Made by a program: the position numbers and the translations under genes. The notes under the pieces were generated by a model that saw only the letters and a list, made by a program, of their open reading frames with translations, searched no databases and was not told the origin of the DNA. Positions 17,803-24,787 of a stretch of 64,000 bases of DNA are shown in pieces. Positions within the stretch are counted from its first letter, which is position 1. Every line of letters starts with the position of its first letter. The stretch is from Acidobacteriaceae bacterium KBS 146. GTDB taxonomy: Bacteria > Acidobacteriota > Terriglobia > Terriglobales > Acidobacteriaceae. The DNA lies in assembly GCA_000688615.1 (NCBI GenBank), contig JHVA01000001.1:4261001-4325000 (forward strand), read 5' to 3'.

Positions 17803-18999
17803 ATGAGCACAGCAACGGCAACCAAGGTTTTTGCGGACCGTATCGGCCGCATTGAAGTTTCGGCAACGATGGCTATCACGGCCGCGGCGCTGAAACTGAA
17901 ATCCGAAGGGGTAGACCTGGCGGATTTTGGAGCGGGGGAACCGCACTTTTCGACTCCGCGTCACATCAAGGATGCGGCGATCGAAGCCATTGAGAAGAAT
18001 TTCACTCGTTATACGAATGTTGCCGGCATTCCTGAGATCCGTAAGGCGATCGTCGATCGCCATGCGACCGATTTTGGCTCCGCTTATACGCCCGAGGAGT
18101 GCGTTTTTACGACAGGCGGGAAGCTGGCCCTGTTCAACGCGGTCCAGGTTCTGGTCGACCACGGCGATGAGGTGATCCTTCCCGTTCCTTACTGGGTTTC
18201 ATTCAAAGACATCATCCAGTATGCCGGTGGCGTCGTCGTTCCCGTGGAGACGAACGAGGACGAGAATTTCCGTGTGACCGCAAAGATGATTGAGGCAGCA
18301 ATTACGCCGAAGACCAAGGCGATCATCCTCAATACGCCATCGAACCCGTCTGGAGCGGTTGTCTCGCCGGAGGATCTGGAAGCGATCGTTCGCCTTGCTC
18401 ATCAGCGAGACATCTTTGTGCTGCTGGATGAGTGCTATGTTTACCTGAATTTCACTGGCAATATCGTCAGCGGCGGCAGCTTCAAGGATTGCAAAGAGCA
18501 TGTCGTCGTTCTCGGCTCGCTTTCAAAGACCTATGCCATGACTGGCTGGCGCGCTGGTTTTGCTCTTGGCCCGAAGCCAATTATTGCTGCAATGAGCAAG
18601 TTGCAGTCGCAGAGCACGTCAAACACTGCCAGCATGGTGCAGCGGGCCTCGATCGCAGCGGTGAGCGGATCGCAGGAGTGTGTTGCGGAGATGCGCGCCG
18701 ACTACATCAAGCTGCGGGATCGCGTTCTCGAAGGATTCAAGAGCATTCCCGGCCTGACCTGCACGGTGCCTGAGGGTGCTTTCTATGTCTATCCAAACGT
18801 GAAGAACTTTATCGGAAAGGGCGGCGTGACCTCTGCGACCGACCTTGCGGCAAAGTTGCTGAGCGAAGCTCACGTCGTTGTCGTTCCAGGCGAGGCATTC
18901 GGAACGAAGGAACATATTCGTTTGTCCTACGCTGTTTCTCATGATGTAGTCGATGAAGGCGTGAAGCGTATGCGGGAGTACTTCGCTACACTTCGCTAA
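17803..18999 (+). CDS. Aspartate / aromatic aminotransferase, PLP class I
   Basis: 398 residues. Fold-type I aminotransferase of the aspartate transaminase Ib group: VDLADFGAGEPHFSTPRHIK near the N-terminus, GGKLALFNAVQ for the cofactor phosphate, TPSNPSGAVVS, the DECYVYLNF Asp/Tyr pair, and the Schiff-base lysine Lys242 in GSLSKTYAMTGWRAGFALGP. The C-terminal Arg that binds the substrate carboxylate is in HIRLSYAVS. It transfers amino groups between aspartate and 2-oxoglutarate, possibly with prephenate activity as in related Ib enzymes. The start is the ATG at 17803 behind TAGAGGT; an upstream in-frame ATG at 17764 has no such site. Confidence 0.92.
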   Translation: MSTATATKVFADRIGRIEVSATMAITAAALKLKSEGVDLADFGAGEPHFSTPRHIKDAAIEAIEKNFTRYTNVAGIPEIRKAIVDRHATDFGSAYTPEECVFTTGGKLALFNAVQVLVDHGDEVILPVPYWVSFKDIIQYAGGVVVPVETNEDENFRVTAKMIEAAITPKTKAIILNTPSNPSGAVVSPEDLEAIVRLAHQRDIFVLLDECYVYLNFTGNIVSGGSFKDCKEHVVVLGSLSKTYAMTGWRAGFALGPKPIIAAMSKLQSQSTSNTASMVQRASIAAVSGSQECVAEMRADYIKLRDRVLEGFKSIPGLTCTVPEGAFYVYPNVKNFIGKGGVTSATDLAAKLLSEAHVVVVPGEAFGTKEHIRLSYAVSHDVVDEGVKRMREYFATLR

Positions 19000-19015
19000 A
19001 ACGTGGCTTGAGCAG

Positions 19016-19050
19016 AGGACCGCATTGGAAAAGAACTCCGGTGCGGTCCT
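19016..19050 (+). terminator. Hairpin between the aminotransferase gene and manC
   Basis: Nine perfect pairs AGGACCGCA / TGCGGTCCT, extended by two G-U and two G-C pairs to a 13-bp stem with a 9-base A-rich loop. TTTGCG follows immediately, 16 bases after the aminotransferase stop and 21 before the manC start. It could be a weak terminator or attenuator. Confidence 0.45.
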
Positions 19051-19071
19051 TTGCGTTGCGATGGGGAAGAG

Positions 19072-20223
19072 ATGACGCAGAATCAGGCTGAAGGTTTAGG
19101 GTTTCGATTTGCCCCGGTAATTCTTGCCGGCGGAAGCGGAACGCGGTTCTGGCCGCGGAGTCGCAGGTCACGTGCGAAGCAGGTTCTGGCCCTCGATGGC
19201 GAGCGGACGATGATTCAGCAGACGGTCGATCGATTGCTGCCGATCGTCTCCGCAAGTGATGTCTGGGTGATTACCAACGATCTTTTGAAAGAAGAGATTG
19301 CCGGTCAGCTCCCAGACGTTGCCAAAGAACATATTTTGAGCGAACCGGCAGCAAGAAACACGGCTCCAGCGTGCGCCCTGGCCGCATTTCTTCTGGAGAA
19401 GACGGAGCCCCAGACCGTCATCGGAATCTTCCCCTCGGACCATATCGTCAAGGATGGAAAGCGATTTGCCGAGGTTGTTAAGGCTGGGGCTATGCTTGCG
19501 TCGAGCGGGGACAAGATTGTCGTCCTTGGAATTCCAGCCACCAAGGCGGAGACGGGCTACGGCTACATCGAATACGGCGACGACTCCGGAGAGATCGACG
19601 GGATAAAGGTCCGGCGGGTCAAGCGATTTACGGAGAAGCCTCACAAGTCATTGGCGGAGGCGTTTGTCGCATCAGGAAATTATGCGTGGAATAGCGGGAT
19701 GTTTCTATGGAGCGTACAGACGCTGACAAACGCGATACGCGAACATAGTCCCGCAATCGCGAGGCAGATGGAGAAGATTGCGGCTGCGTATGGGACGCCG
19801 GAGTTTGAGCGGGTTTTCGCGGAGTCTTATCCGTTGTGCGAGAACATCTCAATCGACTATGCGTTGCTGGAGCCGAGGTCGGCCAAGGGGGAGCATGCGT
19901 CGGAGATCTATTGCTTGCCAGGAGATTTCTGCTGGAACGATTTGGGATGCTGGTCGGCGCTGCATGAACATGTCGCAGACTGCGGCCCCGAAGATTTGGC
20001 CAAGAAAAATATCTTCGATAAGACCCTCCAGCCGTGCGTGGATATCGATTCTCAGGGCAACTACGTTTATGCACCAGGAAAGACGGTTGCACTGGTAGGA
20101 GTGAGCGATCTGGTTGTCGTGGAAACAGAAGACGCTCTGTTGATTACGACTCGGGAACGATCTCAGGATGTGGGTAAGGTGGTCGCCGAGTTGAAGCTGG
20201 CAGGGCGAGACGATCTGGTGTAG
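19072..20223 (+). CDS. manC: Mannose-1-phosphate guanylyltransferase
   Basis: Makes GDP-mannose from GTP and mannose-1-phosphate for polysaccharide or glycan synthesis. 383 residues: the nucleotidyltransferase domain alone, without the fused isomerase of bifunctional ManC/AlgA. The pyrophosphorylase signature is VILAGGSGTRFWPRSR with KQVLAL, then the mannose-site motif RFTEKPH and WNSGMFLW. The ATG at 19072 is preceded by GGGGAAGAG; an in-frame TTG at 19051 is less likely. It is followed by a phosphohexomutase and a HAD phosphatase, consistent with a mannose-6-P to mannose-1-P to GDP-mannose route. Confidence 0.92.
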   Translation: MTQNQAEGLGFRFAPVILAGGSGTRFWPRSRRSRAKQVLALDGERTMIQQTVDRLLPIVSASDVWVITNDLLKEEIAGQLPDVAKEHILSEPAARNTAPACALAAFLLEKTEPQTVIGIFPSDHIVKDGKRFAEVVKAGAMLASSGDKIVVLGIPATKAETGYGYIEYGDDSGEIDGIKVRRVKRFTEKPHKSLAEAFVASGNYAWNSGMFLWSVQTLTNAIREHSPAIARQMEKIAAAYGTPEFERVFAESYPLCENISIDYALLEPRSAKGEHASEIYCLPGDFCWNDLGCWSALHEHVADCGPEDLAKKNIFDKTLQPCVDIDSQGNYVYAPGKTVALVGVSDLVVVETEDALLITTRERSQDVGKVVAELKLAGRDDLV

Positions 20224-20330
20224 TGAGACTCACTCATTCCTGAAGATGCGCCAATCGGCAGGTTGTCCGCTGCGGTCAGAATGACAGATAAGAAATCCTC
20301 CTGTGAAGGAAGGACCCTGGTCAGAGACTT

Positions 20331-21773
20331 ATGACAGATATTAAGACAGTAGTTAAGTTTGGAACGGATGGCTGGCGCGGCGTGATTGCCGACGATTTTA
20401 CCTATGCTAATGTTCGTGTCGCCGCAGCCGCGATTGCGCATTATGTGCTAGCACATGAGGACGCGAAGGCGGGGGTGTGTATCGGATGGGATACACGATT
20501 TGGCTCAAGGTCGTTTGCGTGGGTCGTTGCCGAGGTGCTTTCGAAGGCCGGTATTCCAGTCCAGATTGCAAAAGGAGTTACGCCTACGCCGGCGCTTTCT
20601 TACGCTGTTCGGCACCGCAAAGCGGCGGGCGGGGTGATGATTACATCGAGCCATAATCCGGCCGAGTGGAACGGGGTGAAATACAAGGCGAGTTATGGGG
20701 GATCCGGCAAGCCCTCAATCATGGCCTCTATCGAGAGCTATCTCCTGCAGCCTGCGCCCCTGGCTGAGACGCCCGCACGAATTGAAGAGGTTGATTTTGA
20801 CCCTGAGTACATCGCCGCTCTTGAGCGATTCGTTGACCTCGCCGCGATCAAGGCGAGCGGATCGAAGTTTCTGATTGATGTGATGTACGGCGCGGGTCGT
20901 GGAGTGATTGCTGGAATCTTCTCTCGCGCCGGAATTCCGTTTGTGGAGATTCGGAACGAAATCAATCCTGCGTTTCCGGGAATTAATCCGGAGCCGATTC
21001 TGCCCCATATCAAGGCAGCCCAAGAGGCTGTCGTCCAGGAAAAATGTGCGGCCGGCCTGATTACCGACGGAGATGCGGACCGGATTGGTGCAGTGGATGA
21101 GCACGGCAATGTTGTGGACGCTCACAAGATATTTTCCATCCTGTTGTGGTGGTTGCTGGAAAGGAAGAAGTGGCCGGGGGAGGTGACCCGAGCCTTTAAC
21201 ACGACAAAGATGATCGACCGGATTGCGGCAAAGTATGGCCGCAAACTGAACGAGCATGGGATCGGCTTCAAATACGTTGTCGATCTGATGCTGGAGAAAG
21301 AGATTCTGATTGGCGGGGAAGAGTCCGGCGGCGTCGGGGTGAGCCGGCATCTTCCAGAGCGTGACGGCCTCCTAAATTCGTTGCTGCTGGCCAATGTGAT
21401 GGCCGATGAGAAGAAGACGCTCGGTGAGCTGGTCACGATGCTGCAGCAGCAGTTTGGTGTGCATGAGTATGGCAGAGTAGACATGCACATCGATGAGGCG
21501 CTGAAGCAGTCGGCGATCGCACGTGCAAAGGCAGGCGTTACAGAACTTGCCGGAATGAAGGTCCTGCGGACGGAAAACCTGGATGGGATTAAGTTCTTTC
21601 TGGAGAATGCGGAATGTGCTGGAAAGCCTAACGCGGCTGAGACCTGGCTGTTGCTGCGGGCTTCAGGCACTGAGCCTTTGCTACGTGTTTATTGCGAGAG
21701 CTGCTCGGTGGAGTCGGTAGCTAAGGTTCTGGAAGCAGCAAAGTCGTTCGTATTGAAGGGAGCTCAGGTTTGA
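20331..21773 (+). CDS. Phosphoglucomutase / phosphomannomutase family protein
   Basis: Alpha-D-phosphohexomutase, 480 residues. It has the phosphoserine loop MITSSHNPAEWNG, the Mg-binding DGDADRIG, the sugar-specificity loop GGEESGGVGVSRHLPERDG, and the C-terminal phosphate-binding RASGTEPLLRVYCES. It interconverts hexose-6- and hexose-1-phosphates; next to manC a phosphomannomutase role is likely, but the GEESGG loop does not settle glucose versus mannose. The N-terminus FGTDGWRGVIADDF is intact. The stop overlaps the TTG start of the HAD gene by four bases, so the two are coupled. Confidence 0.9.
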   Translation: MTDIKTVVKFGTDGWRGVIADDFTYANVRVAAAAIAHYVLAHEDAKAGVCIGWDTRFGSRSFAWVVAEVLSKAGIPVQIAKGVTPTPALSYAVRHRKAAGGVMITSSHNPAEWNGVKYKASYGGSGKPSIMASIESYLLQPAPLAETPARIEEVDFDPEYIAALERFVDLAAIKASGSKFLIDVMYGAGRGVIAGIFSRAGIPFVEIRNEINPAFPGINPEPILPHIKAAQEAVVQEKCAAGLITDGDADRIGAVDEHGNVVDAHKIFSILLWWLLERKKWPGEVTRAFNTTKMIDRIAAKYGRKLNEHGIGFKYVVDLMLEKEILIGGEESGGVGVSRHLPERDGLLNSLLLANVMADEKKTLGELVTMLQQQFGVHEYGRVDMHIDEALKQSAIARAKAGVTELAGMKVLRTENLDGIKFFLENAECAGKPNAAETWLLLRASGTEPLLRVYCESCSVESVAKVLEAAKSFVLKGAQV

Positions 21774-22438
21774 GCGAAGTTGTTCGGGTACAGACGAAGG
21801 GACTGCTCTTCGATATGGATGGTGTCCTCATCAGTTCCATCGGTTCTGTCGTTCGATGCTGGCGTGTCTGGGCAAAGAAATACGACATTCCGAATGCCGA
21901 TACCTACGAGGTGCCGCATGGAGTGCGCGCGATCGATATCGTCCGGAGTCTCCGCCCTGATATCGATCCGATCGAGGGCTTACGTGTTATAGAGGACCTG
22001 GAGATCGACGATACCTCCGACCTGAAAGTGCTTCCTGGAGCGAAGGAGTTGCTTGAGAGTCTGCCGCCGGATCGCTGGGCAATTGTGACGTCTGCCACGC
22101 GACGCCTGATGCTCGGACGCCTGGAGGCGGCTGGTCTCCCTGCACCGGATCGCATCGTGAGCGCGGATGACGTGGTCCGTGGAAAGCCTGATCCGGAGCC
22201 TTACCGCAACGGCGCGAAGCTTTTGGGATGCACGCCGGAAGAGTGCATCGTGGTCGAGGATGCACCTTCGGGCGTTGGCGCGGGAAAGGCAGCGGGGTCG
22301 CGCGTTCTTGGGGTGGTTGGTACTCACACCCTCGCGCAGCTTGAGCAGGCAGACTGGATCGTAGGCTCTCTCGAAACGGTGAGCGCGAAAGCCCAGAATG
22401 GCGCCCTCGAATTGAGCTTTCTCGCCGAGAGGCGCTAA
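21770..22438 (+). CDS. HAD-superfamily phosphatase (glycerol- / sugar-phosphatase type)
   Basis: 222 residues. All four HAD motifs are present: I, LLFDMDGVLISS with nucleophile Asp; II, IVTSAT; III, Lys in RGKPDPEPY; IV, VVEDAPSGVGAG. A small alpha-helical C1 cap lies between I and II, as in GPP/YniC-like sugar or glycerol phosphatases. It starts with TTG inside the last codon of the upstream mutase (TTGA), a translationally coupled start. Its stop overlaps the kdsB stop on the opposite strand by four bases. The substrate is unknown; a sugar phosphate from the GDP-mannose route is plausible. Confidence 0.86.
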   Translation: MSEVVRVQTKGLLFDMDGVLISSIGSVVRCWRVWAKKYDIPNADTYEVPHGVRAIDIVRSLRPDIDPIEGLRVIEDLEIDDTSDLKVLPGAKELLESLPPDRWAIVTSATRRLMLGRLEAAGLPAPDRIVSADDVVRGKPDPEPYRNGAKLLGCTPEECIVVEDAPSGVGAGKAAGSRVLGVVGTHTLAQLEQADWIVGSLETVSAKAQNGALELSFLAERR

Positions 22439-23199
22439 CGCGTAAGGATGGACTCGACCAGTCGAAGGTCCTCTTCAGTGTCGACGCCGATAGTGTCGAA
22501 TGGGGTCGGCTCAACGTAGACGCTGATCCCATTTTCGAGAAATCGAAGCTGCTCCAGTCGTTCGGTGTGTTCGAGAGTGCTGGTGGGCAGGGTCGGAAAA
22601 CGCTGGAGTGCGGCCTTCTGGTAGGCGTACAGGCCGATGTGTTTCCAGTAGCGCGCTGGGTTTCCATCCCGGTTATACGGTATGGTGGCGCGCGAGAAAT
22701 AGAGGGCACGGCCATCGGCGGCAGTAACCACTTTGACCGCATTCGGATTGTGAATATTCTCTGGCGTGCAGGCGACCTTGAGGGTCGAGACCTCCACGTG
22801 CGGTTTTGCGAAGGGTTGTAGAAGCGCGGTCAGATGCTCGGACCTCAGAAGGGGTTCATCTCCTTGGATGTTGACGTAGACATCGGCATCGACGGATTGT
22901 GCGACTGCATGAACGCGATCGGTTCCGCTCGCGAGATCAGGCGAGGTGAGCATACATCGCCAGCCATTCTGGTTGCAGAGGCTGGCGATCTCCTCGGAAT
23001 CGGTGGCGACCAGCAGATCATCAAGTTGGGGACACGCTTGTGCGGCCTCCCAGACCCAGGCGAGCATTGGACGCCCAGCGATAGGCCGCAGGATTTTGCG
23101 TGGAAGACGTGTGGATGCAAGGCGTGCAGGGATGACGCCGACGATGCGTAAGGTTGTGTTTCCTTCGGGCTTTCCCGTCTGGATAGAATCAAGTATCAT
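22435..23199 (-). CDS. kdsB: 3-deoxy-manno-octulosonate cytidylyltransferase
   Basis: Activates Kdo as CMP-Kdo for lipopolysaccharide inner core. 254 residues from the ATG at 23199. Motifs: VGVIPARLASTRLPRKILRPIAGRPML (nucleotide binding), DDLLVATDSEEI, SGTDRVHA, VNIQGDEPLL and the C-terminal HIGLYAYQKAAL, HTERLEQLRFLENG. No good Shine-Dalgarno precedes 23199; an in-frame ATG at 23256 would add 19 residues (MPIRII...), unlike typical KdsB N-termini. Its presence implies a Gram-negative envelope with Kdo. Confidence 0.93.
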   Translation of the reverse strand: MILDSIQTGKPEGNTTLRIVGVIPARLASTRLPRKILRPIAGRPMLAWVWEAAQACPQLDDLLVATDSEEIASLCNQNGWRCMLTSPDLASGTDRVHAVAQSVDADVYVNIQGDEPLLRSEHLTALLQPFAKPHVEVSTLKVACTPENIHNPNAVKVVTAADGRALYFSRATIPYNRDGNPARYWKHIGLYAYQKAALQRFPTLPTSTLEHTERLEQLRFLENGISVYVEPTPFDTIGVDTEEDLRLVESILTR

Positions 23200-23270
23200 G
23201 AAATCAAGCCGTGCCGCGGTGCTTTTCCTCGAATCCGCTATGATTCTGATGGGCATGGCTTTCTTACATT

Positions 23271-23347
23271 GGCGGTGTAGCTCAGATGGTTAGAGCGACG
23301 GACTCATAACCCGTAGGTCGACAGTTCGATTCTGTCCACCGCCACCA
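23271..23347 (+). tRNA. tRNA-Met (CAU anticodon), CCA encoded
   Basis: 77 bases. The acceptor stem GGCGGTG pairs with the 3' side ending CACCGCC before ACCA. The D arm reads GCTCAGATGGTTAGAGC. The anticodon loop ACTCATAACC has CAT at the anticodon position; the T arm is CAGTTCGATTCTG. The paired GGC...GCC acceptor start is that of an elongator Met tRNA rather than the initiator, which has an unpaired first base. A lysidine-modified Ile tRNA is a less likely alternative. Confidence 0.93.
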
Positions 23348-23455
23348 AAAATCCTGCCCATATCGCGGAATCTTCGTACGAGAGTATCATTTTGTCAGGG
23401 TGTTCCGTCTAACGCCTGTTGGGCGATCCCGGATCGTCTGGAGAGTTCTGTATCT

Positions 23456-24691
23456 ATGCCGAAGATTTCAAAAATCCTTCTGCTTTCTGTTTCGGTGGTG
23501 TTGGTACTCACCGTGTTTCTTGGCGTTAACTCGAGCGGTGTGAGCGCAGCTACCGATGACCAGGATGGGGCTTACCGGCAGATCAATGTTTATAGCGAAG
23601 TCCTACGGCACATCCAGACGGACTACGTGGAAGAGCCCAATATCCCGACAGTCACCAATGGAGCTCTTCGGGGACTTCTTGAGTCGCTTGATTCCGACTC
23701 AAGTTACCTGACTCCGGAGGACTACAAGGCCTTCAAGGAAGACAAAGGCGGCAAAGCACAGGTCGGGATTAATGTTTCCAAGCGATGGGGATATGCGACG
23801 GTTGTCTCCGTAGTGCCAGGAAGCCCCGCTGATAAAGCCAACCTGAACGACGGCGACATTATTGAAGCCGTAGGAACTCAGGACACGCGCGACATGTCGC
23901 TGGCGATGATTCGCCTGATGCTTGAAGGGACGCCGGGAAGCGAGTTGTCGCTCTCCGTCGTTCGTCCGCGAAAGGCTACCCCAGAAAAAGTGACGATGAC
24001 GCGGAGCATTACTGTTATGCCTCCTGTTGGGGAGACGATGTACGAAAACTCTTCGATTCTGTATCTGAAGCCTCTCGTGCTGGATCACGAGCATGTGCAG
24101 CAGGTGGAGAGCAAACTAAAAGGGATGCAGAAGGCGGGCAACAAAAAGATTCTGCTGGACCTCAGAGATGTGGCGGCGGGCGAGAATGCAGAGGCGATCC
24201 GACTGACGAATTTTCTGCTGAAGTCCGGAACCATTGCGACGCTCGAAGGCCAGAAGGTTGAAAAGCAGACCTTCGCGGCGGATTCATCGAAAGCCATTAA
24301 TACGACCTCTCCTGTGGTTGTCCTTGTCAATCGAGGAACCGCTGGACCGGCGGAGATTGTAGCGGCGGCCCTGATGGATAACCACCGTGCCGATCTTGTT
24401 GGCGAAAAGACGTTTGGCGAAGGGTCCCAGCAAAAGACCTTCGAGTTGCCTGACGGCGCTGCCCTTATCCTTTCCGTAGCGAAGTATGAATCACCCTCTG
24501 GGAAAAAGCTTGAAGACGAAGGCGTGACCCCCGGAGTCCTGGTGGCTTCGAACATCGACGACAATGCGCCAGTGGATGAAGATGCCACAGCACCGGAGTC
24601 ACAACAACAACCAGAGACCAAGAAGCCAAGTGTCTCCGTGGATGAGCAGTTGAATAAGGGGTTAGAGCTGTTAAAGAGCAAAGCAGCGTAA
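23456..24691 (+). CDS. S41-family peptidase homologue lacking catalytic Ser and Lys
   Basis: 411 residues. Signal-anchor N-terminus (ILLLSVSVVLVLTVFLGV), a PDZ domain at about 85-190 (GYATVVSVVPGSPADKANLNDGDII) and an S41 C-terminal-processing-protease fold. In active CtpA/Prc enzymes the nucleophile lies in SASASE and the lysine in TFGKGTVQ. Here the matching stretches are GTAGPAE (Gly297 at the nucleophile position) and TFGEGSQQ (Glu322 at the lysine position). The Asp (Asp308) and distal Gln are kept, and the spacings 297-308-322 match E. coli Prc 430-441-455 exactly. It is therefore probably a non-proteolytic scaffold or regulator. Next to a class A PBP, a cell-wall role is plausible. Confidence 0.85.
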   Translation: MPKISKILLLSVSVVLVLTVFLGVNSSGVSAATDDQDGAYRQINVYSEVLRHIQTDYVEEPNIPTVTNGALRGLLESLDSDSSYLTPEDYKAFKEDKGGKAQVGINVSKRWGYATVVSVVPGSPADKANLNDGDIIEAVGTQDTRDMSLAMIRLMLEGTPGSELSLSVVRPRKATPEKVTMTRSITVMPPVGETMYENSSILYLKPLVLDHEHVQQVESKLKGMQKAGNKKILLDLRDVAAGENAEAIRLTNFLLKSGTIATLEGQKVEKQTFAADSSKAINTTSPVVVLVNRGTAGPAEIVAAALMDNHRADLVGEKTFGEGSQQKTFELPDGAALILSVAKYESPSGKKLEDEGVTPGVLVASNIDDNAPVDEDATAPESQQQPETKKPSVSVDEQLNKGLELLKSKAA

Positions 24692-24717
24692 GCGTCTTTT
24701 TTGTCTGGCTTTTACAG

Positions 24718-24749
24718 GAAAGGTCTCTATCCAGCGATGGGGACCTTTC
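24718..24749 (+). terminator. Weak hairpin after the S41-like gene
   Basis: Eight-bp arms GAAAGGTC (24718-24725) and GACCTTTC (24742-24749) with a 16-base loop, 26 bases after the stop. The T-run CTTTTTTG lies upstream of the hairpin, not after it, so terminator activity is uncertain. Confidence 0.3.
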
Positions 24750-24787
24750 GCTATTCTGCGCTGCTTGTCATGCTATGGTGAAGGGGA

